DNA of 8,224 nt. Origin: Planococcaceae bacterium UBA3378. Its GTDB lineage: Bacteria > Bacillota > Bacilli > Bacillales_A > Planococcaceae. The stretch covers positions 1-8,224 of the forward strand of contig DEQA01000266.1 of assembly GCA_002359075.1 (NCBI GenBank). Reading direction: 5' to 3'. Below are positions 1 through 5,324 of this stretch, in pieces. The notes beneath the pieces are model-generated. The model was not told where the DNA came from, searched no databases, and saw only the letters and a program-made list of their open reading frames with translations. The translations under genes were made by a program, and so were the position numbers. Each line of letters starts with the position of its first letter. Within the stretch, counting starts at the first letter, position 1.

Positions 1-80
1 TTTAATGATGAATAATTCGTATCCCTTAACGGTTTGAATGTATAAAAATAGAAAAGCCTTCCTATACTGACAGTAAACCC

Positions 81-129
81 TTTGTCTATTAAGCACTACT
101 TACGCAGAATGAACACTAGTTTTGTCGGT
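81..129 (+). promoter_or_regulatory. Candidate spoIIA operon promoter region (sigma-H type -10 with Spo0A-box-like hexamers)
   Basis: The 184 bases before spoIIAA contain no supported gene. GCAGAAT at 104-110 fits the sigma-H -10 pattern RnnGAAT. Two identical TTTGTC hexamers, at 81-86 and 121-126, each match 7 of 9 bases of the Spo0A box TTTGTCRAA and start exactly 40 bp apart. The first would overlap the -35 position and the second would lie in the early transcript. In B. subtilis spoIIA is known to be transcribed by sigma-H with Spo0A~P activation. No sigma-H -35 (AGGA core) is visible at the expected distance, so the call rests on the -10, the boxes and the known regulation, and remains tentative. 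Confidence 0.33.
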
Positions 130-134
130 TGGAA

Positions 135-180
135 AGGAGATTATCTCCTGCTCTCGAAATCAAGGAGACGAAGGAGGAGA
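135..180 (+). promoter_or_regulatory. spoIIAA leader: hairpin plus repeated AGGAGA elements and the Shine-Dalgarno
   Basis: AGGAGA (135-140), TTA loop (141-143) and TCTCCT (144-149) form a perfect 6-bp hairpin. The AGGAGA element recurs at 163-168 and 175-180, the last inside the Shine-Dalgarno stretch AAGGAGGAGA (171-180). The true ribosome binding site is AAGGAGG at 171-177, 7 nt before the ATG at 185. The TCTCCT arm could pair with the local AGGAGA or with the ribosome binding site, so alternative folds that hide or expose the start are possible. The repeats and complementarity are seen directly. Any regulatory role is inference. Confidence 0.35.
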
Positions 181-184
181 AGCG

Positions 185-538
185 ATGAAATGTAAAATTA
201 CAATGTATCCAAATGAAGTAGCGATTATTAAATTATACGGTGAGCTTGATCACCATGAAGTAGAAAAAGTGAGATCCCAAATTTCCATGACCATTCTACA
301 GGGAGATTTAAAAACACTTATTTGGAATTTAGAATATTTACAGTTTATGGACAGTGCTGGTGTAGGGCTGATTTTAGGACGTATGCGAGAACTGCACGCA
401 GTAAGTGGCCGCACTATCATTTTAAATCCTTCACCAACAATGGAGAAAATCTTCCGTTTTTCTGGACTTGCTGCTTATATGATGCATGGGGGAGAAGAAA
501 TAGCAATTTCACAGGCGAGGGGGATTGTAAATGGATAA
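185..538 (+). CDS. spoIIAA: Anti-sigma-F factor antagonist SpoIIAA
   Basis: This 117-residue STAS-domain protein is the same length as B. subtilis SpoIIAA. When unphosphorylated it binds SpoIIAB and frees sigma-F. SpoIIAB inactivates it by phosphorylating a serine, and SpoIIE dephosphorylates it in the forespore. Visible signatures are GELDHH (residues 19-24) and FMDSAGVG (54-61). Ser57 corresponds to the phosphorylated Ser58 of B. subtilis. The ATG at 185 has AAGGAGG 7 nt upstream. The frame is open back to a TTG at 122, but that extension lacks a ribosome binding site and would place the strong one inside the gene, so it is rejected. The 3' end overlaps spoIIAB by 8 bp, which suggests translational coupling and matched stoichiometry. 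It is the first gene of the operon. Identity is firm. Confidence 0.96.
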   Translation: MKCKITMYPNEVAIIKLYGELDHHEVEKVRSQISMTILQGDLKTLIWNLEYLQFMDSAGVGLILGRMRELHAVSGRTIILNPSPTMEKIFRFSGLAAYMMHGGEEIAISQARGIVNG

Positions 539-968
539 CGAAATGATCCTTTCATTCTTAGCAAAAAGCGAAAATGAGAGTTTGGCGAGACTTGCTGTGA
601 CAAGCTTCATAGCTCATCTTGATCCAACAATAGAAGAATTGGCTGAATGTAAAACCATTGTGTCGGAGGCTGTTTCGAATGCAATCATCCACGGCTATGA
701 TGGTGCGTATGGCATGGTAACGGTCCACGCCATTTTGGATGGGGAAGTATTAAGCGTTTCGATTAAAGATGAGGGGCGCGGAATTCCTGATATCGAGTCG
801 GCCAGAGAGCCATTGTTTACAACAAAAGGGCATTTGGAGCGTTCAGGTATGGGCTTCACGATTATGGAAAGTTTCTCAGATGAATTCACGATTGAATCAC
901 ATATAGGACATGGTACGACGATTACTTTTACAAAAAAATTTTCGCCCGTCCAAGCAATAGCGATGTGA
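531..968 (+). CDS. spoIIAB: Anti-sigma-F factor and serine kinase SpoIIAB
   Basis: This 145-residue GHKL-family ATPase sequesters sigma-F before asymmetric division and phosphorylates SpoIIAA on a serine. The fold is shown by the N box EAVSNAIIHGY (residues 46-56, with Glu46 as likely base and Asn50 as magnesium ligand), the G1 box DEGRGI (80-85) and the ATP-lid/G2 region LFTTK...ERSGMGF (95-109). Arg20 lies in the N-terminal region known to contact the partners. The N-terminus closely resembles B. subtilis SpoIIAB (146 aa). GAGGGGG at 517-523 stands 7 nt before the ATG at 531, inside the end of spoIIAA. sigF begins 12 bp after its TGA stop. All key motifs are intact. Confidence 0.97.
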   Translation: MDNEMILSFLAKSENESLARLAVTSFIAHLDPTIEELAECKTIVSEAVSNAIIHGYDGAYGMVTVHAILDGEVLSVSIKDEGRGIPDIESAREPLFTTKGHLERSGMGFTIMESFSDEFTIESHIGHGTTITFTKKFSPVQAIAM

Positions 969-981
969 TGAATTAGGGGGA
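968..981 (+). promoter_or_regulatory. Unusual translation-initiation junction spoIIAB-sigF
   Basis: The purine run AGGGGG (975-980) directly touches the annotated sigF ATG (981), so the usual 5-9 nt spacer is missing. The spoIIAB stop TGA (966-968) overlaps an ATG (968-970) that opens a two-codon reading frame, ATG AAT TAG (968-976), ending inside the purine run. No other plausible ATG, GTG or TTG with good spacing lies near the expected N-terminus. An in-frame ATC at 990 would sit 8 nt after the purines, but ATC starts are very rare. Reinitiation of ribosomes finishing spoIIAB at 981 is the simplest reading. Confidence 0.4.
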
Positions 982-1757
982 TGGAGACAATCGAACAGCC
1001 GTCAGAAACGTTATTGACACAGGAAGAGATGCGGGATTTGATTGCACGGGCACAAAATGGCGATGATGCAGCGCGAAAAAGGATGATTGAAGGCAATACA
1101 CGACTTGTCTGGTCCATTGTCCAGCGTTTTGCTTCCCGGGGGATTGAATTGGATGATTTATTTCAAATTGGCTGTATTGGCCTGATGAAGTCTGTTGATA
1201 AGTTTGATCTGAAATATGAAGTGAAGTTTTCGACATATGCTGTACCAATGATCATAGGCGAAATTCAGCGGTTTTTACGGGATGACGGGATGGTGAAGGT
1301 GAGCCGCTCGATCCGGGAGCTGAATTTTAAAATCCGCCATGCGACAGAAAACTATATGAAGACGAATGAAAAGCCGCCATCTATGGTAGAGCTGGCAGAG
1401 ATGCTGGAGGTGTCAGTCGATGATATTATCATGGCGACTGATGCGATGCGCGATCCGGCGTCCCTTCATGAACAGCTCTATGAAAATGAGGGGGATTCCG
1501 TTACGTTAATGGATCAAATGCGGGATGAAAAATCCCAGCTGCCGTTTGATTATATTCCATTAAAGGAGGTGCTCAAACGTCTTGGTAAGCGGGAACAATC
1601 CATCATTTATTTGCGCTATTTTGTGGATTTGACCCAAACCGAAATTGCAGAACGCCTGGGAATTTCACAAGTACAGGTGTCACGTCTTGAGAAAAAGATA
1701 CTGGCACAGCTGAAAGTCTGGATGGAAGCGACAACAAAGAAGACGGTGCATAAATGA
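981..1757 (+). CDS. sigF: RNA polymerase sigma factor SigF (SpoIIAC)
   Basis: Sigma-F directs the first forespore-specific gene expression after the sporulation septum forms and is held inactive by SpoIIAB. The 258-residue product is close to the 255 residues of B. subtilis SigF. Region 2 is shown by RLVWSIVQRF (41-50) and DDLFQIGCIGLMKSVDKFD (58-76). The -10 recognition segment STYAVPMIIGEIQRF follows, then KVSRS entering region 3. Region 4.2 carries the helix-turn-helix (217-241, LTQTEIAERLGISQVQVSRL). Regions 2, 3 and 4 are all present, so it is full length. The start at 981 is kept because the protein then matches the family length, although its ribosome binding site has no spacer. The last codons overlap spoVAF by 4 bp (ATGA). 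Confidence 0.96.
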   Translation: METIEQPSETLLTQEEMRDLIARAQNGDDAARKRMIEGNTRLVWSIVQRFASRGIELDDLFQIGCIGLMKSVDKFDLKYEVKFSTYAVPMIIGEIQRFLRDDGMVKVSRSIRELNFKIRHATENYMKTNEKPPSMVELAEMLEVSVDDIIMATDAMRDPASLHEQLYENEGDSVTLMDQMRDEKSQLPFDYIPLKEVLKRLGKREQSIIYLRYFVDLTQTEIAERLGISQVQVSRLEKKILAQLKVWMEATTKKTVHK

Positions 1758-3193
1758 AAAATCAACTATTTACATCATTAGAAGAAGGACGCAAATTTTG
1801 TGAAGATCAGTTCGGGAAGGACGTATCGTTCGATTTAGTTATGCAGGACGTATTTATTCAAGAGCTTCCTGCACTGCTTGTATATGTTAGCGGACTGGTT
1901 GATAATACAAATCTGTCCAATATGCTCGTGCATTTACAGCATAGTCATCATGATGATATTGAGGATGAAGAGGCATACTTTTATGCCCACTTTAACTTCC
2001 AGAGCATTACCCCGTCGGTTTCGACGGAAAAATTCCTGCTTTTTGTATTAAGCGGACAGGTCGGCATTATTACAAAAAGCGGATATGCGTATACAACGGA
2101 ATTCCGGAGCTATCCGGGGCGAAACCCGGAAGAGCCGGACAATGAACGAGTCATCCGGGGTTCGCGGGACGGCTTTGCTGAAAACATTATTATTAACGCT
2201 TCATTGATCAGACGCCGGATCAGAAGCCCCCAGCTGCGGTTTGAGCTTCAGCAGATTTCCACATTGGGGAAAACGGATGTGGCGATTTGCTATATGAATG
2301 AGCTTGTCAACCAGGAGCATTTGGAATGGATTAAAACACGTTTCAAGCAAATTCATCAAGACGGGCTGACGATGGCGGATAAATCACTTGAAGAATGGCT
2401 CTTTAAACAGAAGTTCAATCCGGTGCCGTTCGTCCGTTACTCGGAGCGGCCGGATATTGTCGCAGCCCATTTACTGGAAGGTCATATTGCCATTGTGGTT
2501 GATACTTCGCCTTCTGTCATGCTGATGCCTGTGTCCATTTTCCACTTGCTGATGCATGCGGAGGAATTCAGGCAGGCGCCAATGATCGGTACCATCATGA
2601 GAGGACTGCGGTATATAGCCTTTTTTTTAAGTCTCTTCCTGCTTCCTTTTTGGTACTTACTGGCGACAAATACGGAGATTCTGCCAGAGAGTATTTCCTA
2701 TATCGGCGTATCAGAAAAATCAGAAGTACCGCTGTATTTACAGCTTGTTTTGGCGGATTTGGGCATTGAATTCTTAAGGATTGCCGCTATTCATACACCT
2801 TCCCCGCTTTCGACCGCGATGGGGTTAATTGCAGGGATTATGATTGGTGATATTGCCATTAATGCCGGCTTGTTCACAGGAGAGGCTATTCTTTATACAG
2901 CCATTACAGCCCTGTTGACATTTGCAATCCCCCATTATGAGCTGAGTATTTCAACGAAGGTATTCAGGCAGTTTTTGCTTGCGATGACCGCTATTTTTGC
3001 GGCAAATGGCTTCTTTATTGGCAGCCTCGGAGTTTTCTTGTATTTATATGCACTGCGGCCAATGAAAATCCCTTATTTATGGCCATTGGTACCATTCTTC
3101 CCGAAGGCATTCGCACGGGTGATGATCCGCTACCCAATGTCTGATAATGCGATCAGACCATATATTGTCGGTTCGAAAAACCGGAAGCGCTAA
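1754..3193 (+). CDS. spoVAF: Stage V sporulation protein SpoVAF, GerA-family spore membrane protein
   Basis: This 479-residue protein belongs to the GerA/SpoVAF family, which resemble the A subunits of germinant receptors and sit in the spore inner membrane. The soluble N-terminal half contains RGSRDGF (135-141), a family motif, and the SPSVMLMPVSIF segment (252-263). The C-terminal half has about five hydrophobic segments (roughly 287-304, 327-345, 352-394 as two, 405-435), then a basic tail KNRKR. B. subtilis SpoVAF is about 493 aa, so this is full length. The ATG at 1754 overlaps the sigF stop and lacks a strong Shine-Dalgarno, which suggests coupling to sigF translation. In B. subtilis spoVAA to spoVAE lie between sigF and spoVAF; here all are absent. 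A plain GerA receptor subunit is less likely because no gerB or gerC follows and the spoIIA-lysA context matches spoVAF. Confidence 0.9.
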   Translation: MKNQLFTSLEEGRKFCEDQFGKDVSFDLVMQDVFIQELPALLVYVSGLVDNTNLSNMLVHLQHSHHDDIEDEEAYFYAHFNFQSITPSVSTEKFLLFVLSGQVGIITKSGYAYTTEFRSYPGRNPEEPDNERVIRGSRDGFAENIIINASLIRRRIRSPQLRFELQQISTLGKTDVAICYMNELVNQEHLEWIKTRFKQIHQDGLTMADKSLEEWLFKQKFNPVPFVRYSERPDIVAAHLLEGHIAIVVDTSPSVMLMPVSIFHLLMHAEEFRQAPMIGTIMRGLRYIAFFLSLFLLPFWYLLATNTEILPESISYIGVSEKSEVPLYLQLVLADLGIEFLRIAAIHTPSPLSTAMGLIAGIMIGDIAINAGLFTGEAILYTAITALLTFAIPHYELSISTKVFRQFLLAMTAIFAANGFFIGSLGVFLYLYALRPMKIPYLWPLVPFFPKAFARVMIRYPMSDNAIRPYIVGSKNRKR

Positions 3194-3226
3194 TGCATAA
3201 ATACAGCTGAATTATTTATTTATGCA
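3194..3226. repeat. 10-bp perfect inverted repeat after spoVAF
   Basis: TGCATAAATA (3194-3203) and TATTTATGCA (3217-3226) are perfect complements around a 13-nt loop, starting on the base after the spoVAF stop codon. The stem is AT-rich and no T tract follows, so it does not look like a classical intrinsic terminator. It could stabilise the 3' end of the spoIIA-spoVAF transcript or be a weak terminator. A second small repeat, CACAA/TTGTG (3225-3229 and 3232-3236), shares bases with its right arm. Confidence 0.45.
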
Positions 3227-3278
3227 CAATCTTGTGGGAATGTCTAAGCACACGTTGCACAGCTTTCTTCACTATGTT

Positions 3279-3309
3279 AAAGTTCACATATAATATTTTG
3301 TGACTTTTT
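3279..3309 (+). promoter_or_regulatory. Candidate lysA promoter element inside an imperfect hairpin
   Basis: A perfect -10 consensus TATAAT occurs at 3289-3294, about 58 bp before the lysA start. The best -35 found is TTCACT (3268-3273, 4 of 6 matches), with a short 15-bp spacer. The TATAAT lies at the edge of the loop of an imperfect inverted repeat. AAAG plus TCACA (3279-3288, one bulged T) pairs with TGTGACTTT (3299-3307), and the T run continues to 3309. The same bases could therefore be a weak terminator for the upstream operon or an operator over the promoter. No lysine-riboswitch (L-box) structure is recognisable in this 158-bp region. No small gene is supported in it either. Confidence 0.33.
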
Positions 3310-3351
3310 GGAAAATTAGCAACTGCTGTTTTCTGAGTGAGGAGAGAGAAA

Positions 3352-4668
3352 ATGCATTTATACGGGACACAGACAATAGAGAATGGGCATTTAACAATTG
3401 GTGGCGTGGATACAGTGGAACTGGTAAAACAGTACGGTACACCGCTATTTGTATACGATACTTCGCTTATCCGTAAGCGTGCACGTGGATTTAAAGATAC
3501 TTTTGAAAAGCTTGGTGTGACAGCACAGGTAGCATATGCTTCCAAAGCGTTTGCCTGTGTCGCTGCATATCAGCTGGCTGCACAAGAAAATCTTTCATTG
3601 GATGTAGTATCTGGGGGAGAGCTTTATACAGCGATCAAGGCAGGCTTCCCCGAGGATCGCATCCATTTCCATGGCAATAATAAATCTATAGCGGAACTAG
3701 AACTTGCATTCGATACAAAAATCGGCTGTATCGTTGTAGATAATTTCCATGAAATTGCTTTACTTAAAGAAATGGCTGAGAAAAGACAGCAAAAGATGAA
3801 TATCCTGCTTCGCGTGACACCAGGCGTAGAAGCTCATACACATGACTTTATTACGACGGGTCAGGCGGATTCGAAATTTGGCTTTGATTTGAATAATGGA
3901 CAGACAGATGAAGCGTTTGCCCAAGTGAAAGATCATGAATTTTTACGATTGCTCGGCTTGCACTGCCATATCGGTTCGCAGATTTTTGAAACGGACGGCT
4001 TTGCACTGGCAGCCGGGAAAGTAATGAAAAAAATGGGCGAATGGAAACAGAAGCACGGGTTTGAATGTCCAGTACTCAACCTTGGCGGTGGCTTTGGCAT
4101 CCGTTATACGGAAGAAGATAAGCCGCTCGAGCCGCATGTTTACGTGGAGGAAATGATTAAATCTGTACAAGCAGAAGCAGAAGCGGTAAAATTAACTATG
4201 CCGGAGATTTGGATTGAGCCGGGCCGCTCGCTTGTAGGAGATGCAGGTACATCGCTTTATACAGTAGGCTCACATAAGAGTGTACCGGGTATACGCGAGT
4301 ATATTGCAGTCGATGGAGGAATGAGCGATAATATCCGCCCAGCCCTTTATGATGCGAAGTATGAGGCAATCATTGCAAACAAAGCCGACAAAGAAAAGGA
4401 TGCTACATATACAGTGGCAGGGAAGCTTTGTGAATCAGGTGATAAGCTAATCATCGATGCAGCACTGCAGCAGGCAGAGGCTGGTGACATTTTAGCTATG
4501 TTCTGTACAGGGGCATATGGATATTCAATGGCTTCTAATTATAATCGCGTCCCACGCCCGGCAGTTGTCTTTGCTGAGGCAGGAGAGCACCAATTGGTGA
4601 TTGCACGCGAAAGCTATGAGGATCTCGTAGCCAATGATCTCCCGTTAACATTGAAAAAGGGTGAGTAA
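3352..4668 (+). CDS. lysA: Diaminopimelate decarboxylase LysA
   Basis: This cytosolic, PLP-dependent fold type III enzyme catalyses the last step of lysine synthesis, decarboxylating meso-diaminopimelate to L-lysine. The 438-residue product is the usual family length. Motifs are YASKAF with the PLP-binding Lys65, HCHIGSQ (204-210), the phosphate-binding GGGFG (245-249), EPGRSL (289-294), DGGMSDNIRP (321-330), GKLCESGD with catalytic Cys360 (357-364), and a late YGYSMASNYN segment. The ATG at 3352 has AGGAG (3340-3344) 7 nt upstream. The in-frame GTG at 3337 lies within the ribosome binding site region and is rejected. lysA follows the spoVA cluster in B. subtilis as well. A 38-codon gene starts 3 bp after its stop and is probably cotranscribed. 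Confidence 0.96.
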   Translation: MHLYGTQTIENGHLTIGGVDTVELVKQYGTPLFVYDTSLIRKRARGFKDTFEKLGVTAQVAYASKAFACVAAYQLAAQENLSLDVVSGGELYTAIKAGFPEDRIHFHGNNKSIAELELAFDTKIGCIVVDNFHEIALLKEMAEKRQQKMNILLRVTPGVEAHTHDFITTGQADSKFGFDLNNGQTDEAFAQVKDHEFLRLLGLHCHIGSQIFETDGFALAAGKVMKKMGEWKQKHGFECPVLNLGGGFGIRYTEEDKPLEPHVYVEEMIKSVQAEAEAVKLTMPEIWIEPGRSLVGDAGTSLYTVGSHKSVPGIREYIAVDGGMSDNIRPALYDAKYEAIIANKADKEKDATYTVAGKLCESGDKLIIDAALQQAEAGDILAMFCTGAYGYSMASNYNRVPRPAVVFAEAGEHQLVIARESYEDLVANDLPLTLKKGE

Positions 4669-4671
4669 TGT

Positions 4672-4788
4672 TTGAAATTATCAAGACAAGCGAAATGGGG
4701 ACTTGGCTTATTAGTAGGCGTTATTACTTGGGCCCTGTTATTTATCTATGTCATTAGTCCATTAATTGCAATGTTCAACGGGCAATAA
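4672..4788 (+). CDS. Small single-pass membrane protein of 38 residues, function unknown
   Basis: I do not recognise a family. The reading frame runs from a TTG at 4672 to a TAA at 4786-4788. It begins MKLSRQAKWG, a short basic N-terminus. A hydrophobic segment of about 24 residues (11-34, LGLLVGVITWALLFIYVISP onward) and a short polar tail FNGQ follow. This is the layout of a one-pass membrane microprotein with its N-terminus inside. GGTGA at 4660-4664 ends 7 nt before the TTG. An ATG at 4668 is only 3 nt from that site and opens a different 30-codon frame without this organisation, so TTG is preferred. It starts 3 bp after lysA, so cotranscription is likely. Its length is below common annotation cut-offs and it may be unannotated in relatives. 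A chance ORF cannot be excluded. Confidence 0.62.
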   Translation: MKLSRQAKWGLGLLVGVITWALLFIYVISPLIAMFNGQ

Positions 4789-4796
4789 TCCGTTTT
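4777..4796 (+). terminator. Weak candidate terminator after lysA and the microprotein gene
   Basis: AACGG (4777-4781) pairs with CCGTT (4790-4794), with an extra G-T pair inside, around a 6-nt loop CAATAA. The T run extends to 4796 (four Ts). The stop codon of the 38-codon gene lies in the loop. The stem is short, so termination would be partial at best. Confidence 0.38.
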
Positions 4797-4838
4797 ACTG
4801 TAATAAAGCCACAGACTGCCATTTGGAAAATTGTGATA

Positions 4839-4867
4839 TTGCATTTCCTCAGCAGGTTTGGTAGGAT
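4839..4867 (+). promoter_or_regulatory. Candidate sigma-A promoter with extended -10 for ribT
   Basis: TTGCAT (4839-4844) and TAGGAT (4862-4867) are separated by 17 bp, and TGG (4859-4861) before the -10 fits the extended TGn motif. Transcription would begin near 4874, leaving a leader of about 25 nt before ribT. The hexamers match consensus at 3 of 6 and 4 of 6, so this is suggestive only. The rest of the 110-bp gap between 4788 and 4899 shows no gene. Confidence 0.35.
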
Positions 4868-4898
4868 GTGCAGTGGTTAGAATTGAGGGAATATGACA

Positions 4899-5258
4899 AT
4901 GCTAGTACGATACAAAAAAACACTCGAAAAAATCGCCATGGGATTGTTATCCTTCATGCCGCAGGAGAAGGATGTCCGGCGTTTGATGGAAACAATTCAA
5001 CAATATGAACAATTGGATAATTGGATGCTTTATTTATGGAAAGAGGACGAGGAGTATGTTGGCATTATCGGCGTACGAACAGAAGGTACTGTAGCGACGA
5101 TTCAACATATTACTGTTATGCCGTCATACCGTGGGGAAGGGGTAGCGCTGGAAATGCTGCAGCAGCTGCGTGACCTGAATCTCTTTACAGAGATCAAACC
5201 AAATGACGAAACCGAGCCTTTTGTCCAAAAATGCATGCCGATATTAGAAGAAGGATGA
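4899..5258 (+). CDS. ribT: RibT-like GNAT family acetyltransferase
   Basis: This 119-residue protein matches B. subtilis RibT (about 124 aa), a GNAT-fold protein at the end of the riboflavin operon whose substrate is not well established. The opening MLVRYKKTLEKIAMGLLSFM is characteristic of RibT. The acetyl-CoA-binding motif A is at 71-86, ITVMPSYRGEGVALEM, with the R-G-E-G-V-A pattern (78-83) that holds the pyrophosphate of CoA. Two ATG codons are possible. GAGGGA (4885-4890) is 8 nt from the ATG at 4899 but only 2 nt from that at 4893, and the later start also matches the known N-terminus. No rib genes are present in this window, so the gene is detached from the riboflavin operon here. Its stop codon sits in the stem of a terminator. 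Confidence 0.85.
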   Translation: MLVRYKKTLEKIAMGLLSFMPQEKDVRRLMETIQQYEQLDNWMLYLWKEDEEYVGIIGVRTEGTVATIQHITVMPSYRGEGVALEMLQQLRDLNLFTEIKPNDETEPFVQKCMPILEEG

Positions 5259-5281
5259 CTCGATTTTGAGCCATCCTTTTT
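5251..5281 (+). terminator. Intrinsic terminator of ribT
   Basis: AAGGATG-A-CTC (5251-5261) pairs with GAG-C-CATCCTT (5268-5278). This gives ten base pairs and one A/C mismatch around a 6-nt loop. A T run (5277-5281) follows. The left arm includes the last codon and the stop codon of ribT. On the reverse strand the stem is followed by the T-rich CTTCTTCT, so it may also stop transcripts arriving from the convergent DUF309 gene. Confidence 0.8.
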
Positions 5282-5324
5282 AATATGGAAAGCAATTGAC
5301 GAATGCTAAAGGATAGAAATACGA

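Noticed and set aside
65..75. Short palindrome TACTG-A-CAGTA upstream of spoIIA
   Set aside because: Five-bp arms are expected by chance at this scale and it lies outside any recognised operator.
122..184. In-frame N-terminal extension of SpoIIAA from a TTG at 122
   Set aside because: No ribosome binding site precedes the TTG, the strong AAGGAGG at 171-177 fits the ATG at 185, and the shorter protein has exactly the length of B. subtilis SpoIIAA.
695..1117. 140-codon reverse-strand reading frame across spoIIAB and sigF
   Set aside because: It is antisense to two well-supported conserved genes, has no ribosome binding site I can see, and its translation shows no recognisable domain.
2621..2628. 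Run of eight Ts inside spoVAF as a possible phase-variation or slippage site
   Set aside because: The frame is intact on both sides, the run encodes ordinary hydrophobic membrane residues, and one homopolymer is not evidence of switching.
3222..3293. Short forward frame of 23 codons between spoVAF and lysA
   Set aside because: It has no Shine-Dalgarno, no recognisable features, and overlaps the inverted repeats of the intergenic region.
3194..3351. Lysine riboswitch (L-box) upstream of lysA
   Set aside because: The gap is shorter than a typical L-box with its expression platform, and I see none of its conserved core arrangement.
4668..4757. 30-codon ATG-started frame after lysA
   Set aside because: The ATG is only 3 nt from the ribosome binding site, and its product lacks the clean membrane-protein layout of the overlapping TTG frame.
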